A stretch of 10,063 nt of DNA from Roseovarius sp. GTDB taxonomy: Bacteria > Pseudomonadota > Alphaproteobacteria > Rhodobacterales > Rhodobacteraceae. The notes under the pieces are model-generated. The model made no database searches and was not told the DNA's origin. It worked only from the letters and a program-made list of their open reading frames with translations. Below are positions 1-7,300 of this stretch, in pieces. Positions within the stretch are counted from its first letter, which is position 1. Every line of letters starts with the position of its first letter. The DNA lies in NCBI GenBank assembly GCA_021767845.1, contig JAASSQ010000101.1, positions 1 through 10,063 of the forward strand, in the 5' to 3' direction. Position numbers and translations under genes: made by a program.

Positions 1-477
1 GCCGGGGAAAGCGAGGCGGCCTTCCGCTATCGCCGGACGCGCGATGCGGCGCATGTGGACGGGCTTCTGGCCGTGGGCGAGGATCGGCGGCGGATGCTCA
101 GGGAGCGGCACGCCTATATCCTGGGGCTGCCGCTGACGGCGGCGGGGCCGGGGGCCAGCCCGATGGTCGTCTGGGAGGGCAGCCATCTGGTGATGCGCGG
201 CATGTTCGAGGCCGCGCTGGCCGCCCTGCCGGACCGGGACTGGGCCGAGGTCGATCTGACCGAGGCCTATCACGCGGCGCGGCGCAGGGTGTTCGAGACC
301 TGCAAGCGCGTGGAGATCGCGGCGCAGCCCGGCGAGGCCTATCTGGTGCACCGGTTCGCGCTGCATGGCGTGGCCCCCTGGGCGGACGGGGCCGAGGCGC
401 CGCGCGCGGGCCGGATGATCGCCTATTTCCGCCCCGTGTTTCCGCCCGGCACCCGCGACTGGCTGGAGCGTCCCTGA
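1..477 (+). CDS. Phytanoyl-CoA dioxygenase-like Fe(II)/2-oxoglutarate oxygenase (3' part)
   Basis: The reading frame is open from base 1 and ends in TGA at 475-477, so 158 C-terminal residues are visible and the start lies outside the window. A GTG at 55 is in frame, but it falls inside the metal-binding motif and is not a believable start. Seen: an HxD motif (His18-Val-Asp20 of the fragment), a distal histidine in VHRFALHGV (His122 fits the family's HG ligand; His117 is the alternative), and an arginine in GRMIAYFRP (Arg138) in the place of the 2-oxoglutarate-binding Arg. SPMVVWEGSH also fits the family, which often has a G-S-H segment between the two ligand sites. Known of the family: these enzymes hydroxylate small molecules using Fe(II), O2 and 2-oxoglutarate. 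The substrate cannot be read from sequence. The gene is convergent with the DUF1289 gene, 44 bases away. The class is fairly secure; the substrate is unknown. Confidence 0.7.
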   Translation, partial: AGESEAAFRYRRTRDAAHVDGLLAVGEDRRRMLRERHAYILGLPLTAAGPGASPMVVWEGSHLVMRGMFEAALAALPDRDWAEVDLTEAYHAARRRVFETCKRVEIAAQPGEAYLVHRFALHGVAPWADGAEAPRAGRMIAYFRPVFPPGTRDWLERP

Positions 478-492
478 CACCGGCGGGCCGGG

Positions 493-514
493 CCGCGCCG
501 GGCGCGCGGCGCGG
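493..514. terminator. GC-rich hairpin between convergent genes
   Basis: CCGCGCC at 493-499 can pair with GGCGCGG at 508-514 around an 8-base loop. It lies between the TGA of the dioxygenase-like gene (477) and the stop of the leftward DUF1289 gene (522). There is no T-run on either side, so it is not a canonical intrinsic terminator. Its position between convergent genes suggests it may help end or stabilise both transcripts. In such GC-rich DNA a chance hairpin is quite possible. Confidence 0.25.
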
Positions 515-521
515 GCGGTCT

Positions 522-764
522 TCAGTCGGTCGCGCGGCCCAGGCGGGCGGCACGCCCGCCGCGGCGCTTGGCCAGCATCGGGGCGCGGTCGGGCAGGGCG
601 GCCATGATCTCGCGCCGCTCGGCGGGGTCCATCCGCGACCAGCGGGCGATCTCGTCCATCGAGCGGTGGCAACCGGTGCAGATGCGCGCCTCGGGGTGGA
701 CGACGCAGACGCGCACGCAGGGGCTTTCGATCTCGTTGCGGGTCCAGACTTTGTCGTCTTTCAC
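522..764 (-). CDS. DUF1289 family small cysteine-motif protein
   Basis: An 80-residue protein starting at GTG (764-762). It matches the DUF1289 pattern: SPCVRVCVVHPEARICTGC supplies Cys16, Cys20, Cys29 and Cys32, followed by the typical IARWSRMDPAERREIMAALP stretch. The four cysteines suggest a small metal (zinc or Fe-S) site, but this is inference and the family has no settled function. The basic tail (about residues 64-80, rich in Arg, Gly and Ala) is less conserved-looking. The GTG start is preferred because it overlaps the ruvX stop by four bases (GTGA), has a GAGGGC-type ribosome site just upstream, and leaves the domain complete. It is the last gene of the ccmI-ruvX-DUF1289 operon and probably depends on coupled translation. 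Confidence 0.85.
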   Translation of the reverse strand: MKDDKVWTRNEIESPCVRVCVVHPEARICTGCHRSMDEIARWSRMDPAERREIMAALPDRAPMLAKRRGGRAARLGRATD

Positions 765-1237
765 GGGGCTGCCCTCAGATGCCTCAACCGGTCCAGTAAT
801 CCTTGCAGGATATAGGAGGCGGCGACGTTGTCGATAACCTCGGCGCGACGCTTTCGTGACGCATCCGCCTCGAGCAGGGCGCGTTCGGCGGCCACGGTGG
901 ACAGGCGCTCGTCCCAGAAGGTGATCGGCAGGTCGGTCAGCTTTTCGAGGTTGCGGGCGAAGGCGCGGGTGGATTGGCAGCGCGGGCCCTCGGTTCCGTC
1001 CATGTTGCGCGGCAGGCCCAGCACGATGCCCGCGACCTCGCGATCGCCGCAGATCTCCAGCAGGCGGGCCGCGTCGAGGCCGAATTTCTTGCGCTTGACT
1101 GTCTCCAGCGGCGTCGCCACCGACAAGAGCCGGTCCGACAGCGCCACCCCGATCGTCTTGGTGCCCAGGTCGAGCCCCATGATCGCGCGACCGCCGGGCA
1201 GGGCGGCGGCGAAATCCTCGACCGGCTCGCAGATCAT
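761..1237 (-). CDS. ruvX: RuvX/YqgF family Holliday-junction resolvase-like nuclease
   Basis: A 158-residue RNase H-fold protein of normal length for the family. Seen: the first acidic motif GLDLGTKTIG (Asp23), the IVLGLPRNMDG loop (about 72-81), FWDERLST with Glu110, and the C-terminal acidic residue in RRAEVIDNVAA (Asp136). Together these form the expected catalytic triad. YqgF of E. coli is known as a putative Holliday-junction resolvase and is implicated in 16S rRNA 5'-end maturation; which role dominates here cannot be told. The ATG start (1237-1235) overlaps the ccmI TGA by four bases (ATGA). Its own Shine-Dalgarno is weak, so translation is probably coupled to ccmI. A longer in-frame reading upstream runs through ccmI and is an artefact. 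Confidence 0.92.
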   Translation of the reverse strand: MICEPVEDFAAALPGGRAIMGLDLGTKTIGVALSDRLLSVATPLETVKRKKFGLDAARLLEICGDREVAGIVLGLPRNMDGTEGPRCQSTRAFARNLEKLTDLPITFWDERLSTVAAERALLEADASRKRRAEVIDNVAASYILQGLLDRLRHLRAAP

Positions 1238-2499
1238 TCCGCGACACCGGCGGATTGGGCGGCCTCGCGCAGCAGGGCCATCGCCTCCGCGTTCTCGGCA
1301 AAGATGCCCTGTGCCTCGGCCCAGATGGCGCTTGCCTGGTCGGTGTCGCCCAGAACGCCGAGCGCCCGGATCAGGCGGGCCCATTCGGCCGCCGTGCCGC
1401 CTTCGGTCGCCAGCCGGTCCGACAGGCCCTGCACCATGCCGCGGACCATCTGCTGACGGTCCTCGGCGCTCATCTCGCCGGCGGCCTGCATGTCCTCGGC
1501 GGTCGGGCCGGGGGTCGTGGGCGCCACGGGCGCGGTTTCGGGGGCAGCCTCGGGGGCGGGGGGCAGTTCGTAATCGGTCTCGCCCGCGCGCCAGGCCACT
1601 TCCTCGATCCGCTCGCGGATCGGGGCGACCCAGGGGGCGTTGGGCGGGCTTTCGCGCAGCAGGGTATCCCATGTGCGGAAGGCGGCATCGGGGCGGTCCA
1701 CCTGCATCATGTAGACGCCCATGTAATAGCGCGCAGGCCCGTTGCGCGGGTCACGCTCCAGCGCGGCGCGCAGGGCCTGCTCGGCCTCGCGCGAGACGTA
1801 GCCGCCCGCCGACGAGATCATCAGTTCGGCCAAGTAGGCATAGTCGCTGGCGCTGGCGTCCTCGCCCTTGATGTCGATGATGCGGGCCTGCGCGTCGCGC
1901 GCGGCGCCGTAATTGCCAAGCGCGGCCTCGTTGCGCGCCAGCAGCGTCAGGCCGCGCAGGTCGCCGGGCCGTTCGGCGATGGTGGCACGCAGCTGCTCCA
2001 TCAGGCGCAGGAAATCCTCGCTGGCATCCGGGGTGACCGTGGCGGGGGGCACGCGCGCTTCGGCCTCGGCCTGGGTCAGGCGCTCGGCCCGCGCGGCGTC
2101 GGATTCGGCAAGGCGGGTCTTGAGCGGCAGGTCGGGATAGCCCGGCGCGCCCAGTTGCATGTAGATCAGCACCGCGCCGCCCGCGATCACGGCCGCCAGC
2201 CCCGTGGCCAGCGCCAGCCCGCTGCGGCGGCCCGGCTGCCCGCCGGTGTCGCCGCCCTCGCGCAGCTGCGCGTCGGCGGCCAGAATACGGCGCGAGATCT
2301 CGGCGCGGATGCGCTCGGCATCCTCGGCGCCGATGACGCCGCGGGCCGTGTCGCGGTCCACTTCCTTCAACTGGTCGCGATAGACCTGCAAATCATAAGC
2401 CGCCGGGGGCTGATCGCCGACGCGGCCCCGCAACAGGGCCAAACCCAGCGTAAGGCTGACGAAAAGCGCAAGCGCGCCGCTGACGATCCAGAAAACCAT
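1234..2499 (-). CDS. ccmI: Cytochrome c-type biogenesis protein CcmI (CycH)
   Basis: A 421-residue inner-membrane protein. Seen in order: an N-terminal transmembrane helix (about residues 1-23, FWIVSGALALFVSLTLGLAL); a charged cytoplasmic loop with the typical VYRDQLKEVDRDTARGVIG leucine-zipper-like stretch (about 40-75); a second transmembrane helix (about 94-114); GAPGYPDLPL just after it; a helical TPR-like periplasmic region (about 150-300); a Pro/Ala-rich linker (311-333); and a final helical domain. CcmI is known to bind apocytochrome c C-terminal tails and deliver them to the CcmF/H haem-ligation complex. The start MVFW is chosen over an upstream ATG because AAGGGGGG lies right before it and the added N-terminus would precede the first membrane helix. 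It is the first gene of a leftward operon with ruvX and the DUF1289 gene. No other ccm genes are in the window. Confidence 0.9.
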   Translation of the reverse strand: MVFWIVSGALALFVSLTLGLALLRGRVGDQPPAAYDLQVYRDQLKEVDRDTARGVIGAEDAERIRAEISRRILAADAQLREGGDTGGQPGRRSGLALATGLAAVIAGGAVLIYMQLGAPGYPDLPLKTRLAESDAARAERLTQAEAEARVPPATVTPDASEDFLRLMEQLRATIAERPGDLRGLTLLARNEAALGNYGAARDAQARIIDIKGEDASASDYAYLAELMISSAGGYVSREAEQALRAALERDPRNGPARYYMGVYMMQVDRPDAAFRTWDTLLRESPPNAPWVAPIRERIEEVAWRAGETDYELPPAPEAAPETAPVAPTTPGPTAEDMQAAGEMSAEDRQQMVRGMVQGLSDRLATEGGTAAEWARLIRALGVLGDTDQASAIWAEAQGIFAENAEAMALLREAAQSAGVAE

Positions 2500-2713
2500 T
2501 GGCCCCCCTTGAAAATGCCACCCCCATTTATCCATGCGGGGCGCGGGAAAAAAGGGGCAAAGCGGCGCAGGCCGCGCCACCGGGGCGGCGGCGTGTCGCA
2601 ATGTCGCTAATCGGACGCTTTATGCCGCGCCGGGTATCCTTTGGCGGCGTCATGTGTCGCATATCGCAAGAACAGCAGACCGTCTGCGATTCCAACCTGT
2701 TCAGAGACCGCGC
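2500..2713. promoter_or_regulatory. Divergent intergenic region between ccmI and soxB with TGTCGC repeats
   Basis: This 214-base gap must hold the promoters of the leftward ccmI operon and the rightward soxBDAG operon. It contains TGTCGC at 2594-2599 and again at 2602-2607 (8-base period), and a second cluster of TGTCGC at 2655-2660 with a TATCGC variant at 2662-2667. The two clusters are 61 bases apart and look like two copies of one composite site. TGTCGC is the half-site core I recall for AraC-family regulators with a class I glutamine-amidotransferase-like domain (for example Pseudomonas ArgR). GbdR-type regulators of betaine/sarcosine catabolism belong to the same subfamily, so an operator for sox is a reasonable inference. 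I found no convincing -35/-10 pair on either strand. Confidence 0.4.
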
Positions 2714-3958
2714 ATGAAACGTTACTCCGCCTTTGCCGTCGCCCGCGAAGCCCTGCGCAACCACATGGGCTGGGAACGGGCCTGGGCCAGCCCCGAGCCG
2801 AAGAAGAAATACGATGTCATCATCATCGGCGCCGGGGGGCACGGGCTGGCGACCGCGTATTACCTGGGCAGGAATTTCGGTATCACCAATGTCGCGGTGC
2901 TGGAAAAGGGCTGGCTGGGCGGCGGCAACACCGGCCGAAACACCACGATCATCCGCTCCAATTACCTGCAGGATCCGTCGGCGGCGATCTACGAGAAGTC
3001 GCGCAGCCTCTACGAGACGCTGAGCCAGGATCTGAACTACAACATCATGTACAGCCCGCGCGGCGTGATGATGCTGGCCCAGACCCAGCACGAGGTGCGC
3101 GGCTACGAGCGCACGGCCCATGCCAACGCCCTGCAGGGCGTGGCGACCGAGTTCATCTCGCCCAGCCGGGTCAAGGAGCTGGTGCCGATCATCAATATCG
3201 ACGGGCCGCGTTACCCGGTGCTGGGCGCGCTGTGGCAGGCGCGCGCGGGCACCGCGCGGCATGATGCGGTGGCCTGGGGCTATGCGCGGGCGTGCAGCGC
3301 GATGGGGATGGACATCATCCAGAAATGCGAGGTCACCGGCATCACCCGCGAGGCCGGACGCGTGACCGGCGTGACCACCAATCGCGGCGACATTGCCTGC
3401 GACAAGCTGGGCATCGTGGTGGCGGGCCATTCGGGGCACCTGGCCGACATGGCCGGGTTCCGCCTGCCGATCGAATCCGTAGCGCTGCAGGCGCTTGTCA
3501 GCGAGCCGATCAAGCCCTGCATGGACGTGGTGGTGATGGCCAACACCGTGCACGGCTACATGAGCCAGTCGGACAAGGGCGAGATGGTGATCGGCGGCGG
3601 CGCGGACGGCTACAACAACTACACGCAGCGCGGCAGCTTCCACCATATCGAGGAAACGGTGCGCGCGCTGGTCGAGACCTTCCCGATGATCGCCCGGCTG
3701 AAGATGCTGCGCCAATGGGGCGGGATCGTGGACATGACAGGCGACCGCTCGCCCATCCTGTCCCGGACGCCGCTGGAAAACTGCTTCATCAACTGCGGCT
3801 GGGGCACCGGCGGGTTCAAGGCGATCCCCGGCTCGGGCTGGGGCTTTGCCGAGCTGATGGCCAAGGGCCATTCGCCGCTTTGCGATGCGTTCAGCCTGAA
3901 CCGTTTCCGCGAAGGCCGCTTCATCGACGAAAGCGTGGCGGCGGGGGTGGCGCATTGA
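2714..3958 (+). CDS. soxB: Sarcosine oxidase subunit beta
   Basis: A 414-residue flavoprotein subunit, normal length for heterotetrameric (TSOX-type) SoxB. Seen: the FAD dinucleotide-binding motif VIIIGAGGHGLATAYYLG (about residues 35-52), NTGRNTTIIRSNY just after it, and GTARHDAVAWG (179-189), whose His183 probably corresponds to the histidine that carries covalent FMN in known TSOX beta subunits (by analogy, not proven here). The C-terminal GDRSPILSRTPLENCFINCGWGTGGFKAIPGSG region is the typical flavin-closing part of this amine-oxidase fold. The subunit oxidises sarcosine at FAD. The start MKRYSAFAVAREAL is the family's usual N-terminus; the ribosome site (AGAGAC) is weak. An upstream in-frame ATG at 2534 would add 60 low-complexity residues and is not credible. 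First gene of soxBDAG. Confidence 0.96.
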   Translation: MKRYSAFAVAREALRNHMGWERAWASPEPKKKYDVIIIGAGGHGLATAYYLGRNFGITNVAVLEKGWLGGGNTGRNTTIIRSNYLQDPSAAIYEKSRSLYETLSQDLNYNIMYSPRGVMMLAQTQHEVRGYERTAHANALQGVATEFISPSRVKELVPIINIDGPRYPVLGALWQARAGTARHDAVAWGYARACSAMGMDIIQKCEVTGITREAGRVTGVTTNRGDIACDKLGIVVAGHSGHLADMAGFRLPIESVALQALVSEPIKPCMDVVVMANTVHGYMSQSDKGEMVIGGGADGYNNYTQRGSFHHIEETVRALVETFPMIARLKMLRQWGGIVDMTGDRSPILSRTPLENCFINCGWGTGGFKAIPGSGWGFAELMAKGHSPLCDAFSLNRFREGRFIDESVAAGVAH

Positions 3959-3994
3959 TGACGGCCCTGCGCGAGACCCCTGCGGACGAGTTTC

Positions 3995-4020
3995 GCCAAG
4001 GCCTTTGCAAAGGCCTTGGC
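3995..4020. repeat. Perfect 26-bp palindrome between soxB and soxD
   Basis: The half-site GCCAAGGCCTTTG is followed directly by its exact reverse complement, with no mismatch. In RNA it would fold into an 11-bp stem with a TGCA loop. There is no U-run after it and the operon continues, so it is not a normal terminator. It sits in the only real gap (85 bases) of an otherwise overlapping operon and ends 12 bases before the soxD ribosome site. Candidate roles are a REP-like dispersed element, an mRNA processing or stability hairpin that sets soxB against soxD output, or a dimer-binding site. Confidence 0.85.
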
Positions 4021-4032
4021 CCCCAGACGACT

Positions 4033-4037
4033 GGAGG
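4033..4037 (+). promoter_or_regulatory. Shine-Dalgarno for soxD
   Basis: GGAGG stands six bases before the ATG at 4044 and fixes this start over an in-frame ATG at 4005. That one lies in the arm of the palindrome and would add 13 residues before the cysteine pair that normally opens SoxD. Confidence 0.75.
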
Positions 4038-4043
4038 CATGAC

Positions 4044-4373
4044 ATGCTGATCCTGACCTGCCCCTGCTGTGGCGTGACCGCGGAAGAGACCGAGTTCCAT
4101 CCCGGTGGCGAGGCGCATCTGACCCGCTACGGCCCCGGATCGAGCGATGACGAGTTCCACGGCTACCTGTTCGAGAAGGTGAACCCCAAGGGCGTGCATT
4201 TCGAGCGTTGGCGCCATGCCAATGGCTGCGGCAAGTGGTTCCATGCCGCGCGCTGCACCGTCACGCTGGAAGTCTTCGGCACCTACAGCGCGCAGACCAC
4301 CGAGCCGCCGCAGCACATCAAGGACAAGATCTCGGCCAAGCGGCCGGGCTGGAGCTGGAGGGAGTTCGCATGA
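4044..4373 (+). CDS. soxD: Sarcosine oxidase subunit delta
   Basis: A 109-residue small subunit, about the usual family length. Seen: the opening LTCPCCG (Cys6, Cys8, Cys9) and RWRHANGCGKWFHAARC (His58, Cys62, Cys71). In TSOX crystal structures the delta subunit holds a structural Zn(II) through two N-terminal Cys, one His and one Cys; Cys6, Cys9, His58 and Cys62 fit that set. The subunit has no flavin and helps hold the alpha and beta subunits together. The C-terminus (PPQHIKDKISAKRPGWSWREF) is typical of the family. The stop overlaps the soxA start (ATGA), so their translation is likely coupled. The start is set by GGAGG six bases upstream. Confidence 0.95.
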   Translation: MLILTCPCCGVTAEETEFHPGGEAHLTRYGPGSSDDEFHGYLFEKVNPKGVHFERWRHANGCGKWFHAARCTVTLEVFGTYSAQTTEPPQHIKDKISAKRPGWSWREFA

Positions 4374-7300
4374 GCACACGTCTGGCCAAGGGCGGCCGCC
4401 TGCTGAACCGGGGCAAGCCGCTGGATTTCACCTTCAACGGCAAAAACCTGCGCGGGGTCGAGGGCGATACCCTGGCCTCGGCGCTGCTGGCCAACGACCA
4501 GATGCTGGTGGGCCGGTCCTTCAAGTATCACCGTCCGCGCGGCATCGTCGCCAGCGGTGCGGAGGAACCCAACGCGCTGGTGGGGCTTGGCGAAGAGGCC
4601 CGGTTCGAGCCCAACCAGCGCGTGACCACTACCGAGCTGTTCGACGGGCTGACCTGCGCCAGCCAGAACCATTGGCCGAGCCTCGAGTTCGACGTGGGCG
4701 CGATCAATTCCAGGCTGGCGCGGTTCCTGCCGGCGGGCTTCTACTACAAGACGTTCATCCATCCCCGCCCGTTCTGGAAACATGTCTACGAGCCGATCAT
4801 CCGGCAGTCCGCGGGCTTGGGCAAGGCACCGCGCGACCGGGACCGCGACCGGTACGAGCATTTCTATGCCTTCTTCGACGTGGTCGTGATCGGCGGTGGC
4901 GTGGCCGGTCTGCAGGCCGCCAAGGCCGCCGGTGCGGCGGGCGCCAAGGTGCTGCTGATGGAGCAGACGCCCCATTGGGGTGGGCGCGCGCCCGTCGATG
5001 GCGGTTTGATCGAGGGCGCGCCGCCCGAAAATTTCATCGACCGCACGCTGGCCGAACTGGAGGCGATGGAGAACGTCACCCTGCGCACCCGGATGATGGG
5101 CGCGGGCGTATACGACCACGGGTATCTGTTGGGCTACGAGCGGGTGGGCGACCATCAGCCGGACGCGCACGGCCCCCGGCATCGCCTGTGGCGCATCCGT
5201 GCCGGGCAGATCGTGACCGCTACGGGCGCGATCGAACGGCCGCTCAGCTTTGCGGGCAACGATGTGCCGGGCGTGATGCTGGCCTCGGCCATTCGCGATT
5301 ACGCGGTGAATTACGGTGTCTCGGTCGGGGACCGCACCGTGGTGGTCACCAACAATGACGACGCCTACCGCACCGCGATCACGCTCAAGCAACTGGGGCT
5401 GGAGGTGCCGGCGATCATCGACGCGCGCCCGGGCGGCGGCGGGGCGTTGGCGGCCGAGGCCGTGGCGCTGGGCATCCGGGTCGAGAACGGCCGGGGGGTG
5501 GCCTGGGTCAAGGGCCGCAAGCGGGTCGAGGGCGTGGAGATCTGCGCCCAGGCCGGCGAGGGCGCCGCGCTGGAAGAGATCAAGTGCGACGCGGTGGCGA
5601 TGTCGGGCGGCTGGTCGCCGGTGGTGCACCTGTGGTCGCATTGCGGCGGCAAGCTTTATTGGGACGAGGCCGCGGCGATGTTCCGCCCCGATCCCGACAA
5701 GGCGCCCACCGGCGCCGATGGCGAAGGTTTCGTGCGCGCCGCCGGTGCGGCGGACGGGCAGTTCGACCTGGCGGCGGTGTTGGATAATGCCGATGCCGCG
5801 GGCAAGGCGGCGGCGCAGGCCACCGGCCACAAACCGCAGGACACGGCCGCGCCCAAGGCCGAGGCCAAGGCCGAGAACCCGATCGAGCCGGTCTGGATGA
5901 TGCCGCAGGGCGCCAGCATCAAGCTGCGAATGAAAGCGTGGCTGGATTTCCAGAACGACGTGAAGGTGAGTGACGTGCAACTGGCCGCGCGCGAGGGGTT
6001 CGAATCCGTCGAGCACGCCAAGCGGTATACCACGCTCGGCATGGCCACGGATCAGGGAAAGTTAAGCAATATCAACGGACTGGCGATCCTTTCGGATGCG
6101 TTGGGCCAGCCGATCCCGCAAACCGGCACCACCACCTTCCGCCCGCCCTATACACCGATCTCGCTGGCCTCGATCGCCGGCGAGGCGCGCGACGCGGCGT
6201 TCCAACCCATCCGCAAGACCCCGATGCATGACTGGCACGCGGCGCATGGCGCCTATTGGGAGCCGGTGGGCGCGTGGCGCAGGCCCTATTGCTTCCAGCG
6301 CCCCGGCGAAACCATCGAGGACGCGGTCCAGCGCGAAGTCAAGGCCACCCGCGACAGCCTCGGGCTGCTGGATGCCTCGACCCTTGGCAAGATCATCGTC
6401 AAGGGCCCGGATGCGGGCCGGTTCCTGGACATGCTTTACACCAATATGATGTCCACGCTGAAGCCGGGCCGCTGCCGCTATGGGCTGATGTGCAACGAAA
6501 ACGGCTTCCTGATGGATGACGGCGTGGTGGCGCGGCTGGATGACGACACCTTCCTGTGCCACACCACCACCGGTGGGGCGGACACGATCCATGCCCATAT
6601 GGAGGAGTGGCTGCAGACCGAGTGGTGGGACTGGAAGGTCTACACTGCCAACGTGACCGAGCAATACGCCCAGATCGGCGTGGTCGGCCCCAAGTCGCGC
6701 AAGGTGCTGGAAAAGCTCAGCGACGACGATCTGAGCGCCGAGGGCCTGTCGTTCATGGGCTGGAAGGACATCGAACTGGCCGGCCTCAAGGCGCGGGCCT
6801 TCAGGATCTCGTTCTCGGGCGAATTGAGCTATGAAATCTCCGTGCCTGCGGGCCAGGGCCGGGCGCTCTGGGACAAGCTGCTGGAGGCGGGCGCGGAATT
6901 CGGCGTGACCCCCTATGGCACCGAGGCGCTGCACATCATGCGGGCCGAAAAGGGCTTCATCATGATCGGGGACGAGACCGATGGCACGGTGATCCCGCAG
7001 GATCTGGGCCTGCATTGGGCGATCTCGAAGAAAAAGGATGACTATCTGGGCAAGCGCGCGCAGGCGCGTAGCCACATGACCGACCCGACCCGCTGGAAAC
7101 TGGTCGGGCTGGAAACGCTGGACGGTAGCACGCTGCCCGACGGCGCCTATGCCACGGCCGAAGGCGCCAATGCCAACGGGCAGCGCAACGTGCAGGGCCG
7201 GGTGACCTCGACCTACCATTCGCCCACGCTTGGGCGCGGCATCGCCATGGGGCTGGTTCTGAACGGGCCGGACCGGATGGGCGACGTGCTGGAGTTTCCC

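Larger units (their letters stand above)
3958..4050 (+). other. 30-codon reading frame linking soxB and soxD (translation doubtful)
   Basis: An ATG at 3958-3960 shares one base with the soxB stop (TGATG arrangement), and the frame ends at TGA 4048-4050, just inside the soxD start. The product would be 30 residues beginning MTALRETPADEF. It spans the 26-bp palindrome, which encodes FRQGLCKGLG. No family is recognised. It has no ribosome site of its own, so any translation would come from ribosomes finishing soxB. It could keep ribosomes moving through the hairpin up to soxD, be a small protein, or mean nothing. I record it because the fit to both neighbours is exact; I would not call it a gene without expression evidence. 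Confidence 0.25.

Noticed and set aside
2527..2560. Promoter for ccmI made of TTGCCC and GATAAA on the minus strand
   Set aside because: The two boxes are 22 bases apart, too far for a sigma-70 promoter, and each is a partial match.
1255..2610. 451-codon plus-strand frame opposite ccmI
   Set aside because: The minus strand encodes a full-length CcmI with membrane helices. The plus-strand product is Gly/Ala/Arg/His-rich and unlike any family.
2528..4045. 505-codon open frame on the minus strand over soxB
   Set aside because: It is antisense to a clearly recognised soxB. Its protein is rich in His, Arg and Ala with no family signature, as expected from the complement of GC-rich codons.
4283..6016. 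577-codon minus-strand frame over soxD/soxA
   Set aside because: It is the shadow of soxA codon bias. It crosses gene boundaries and has no recognisable domain.
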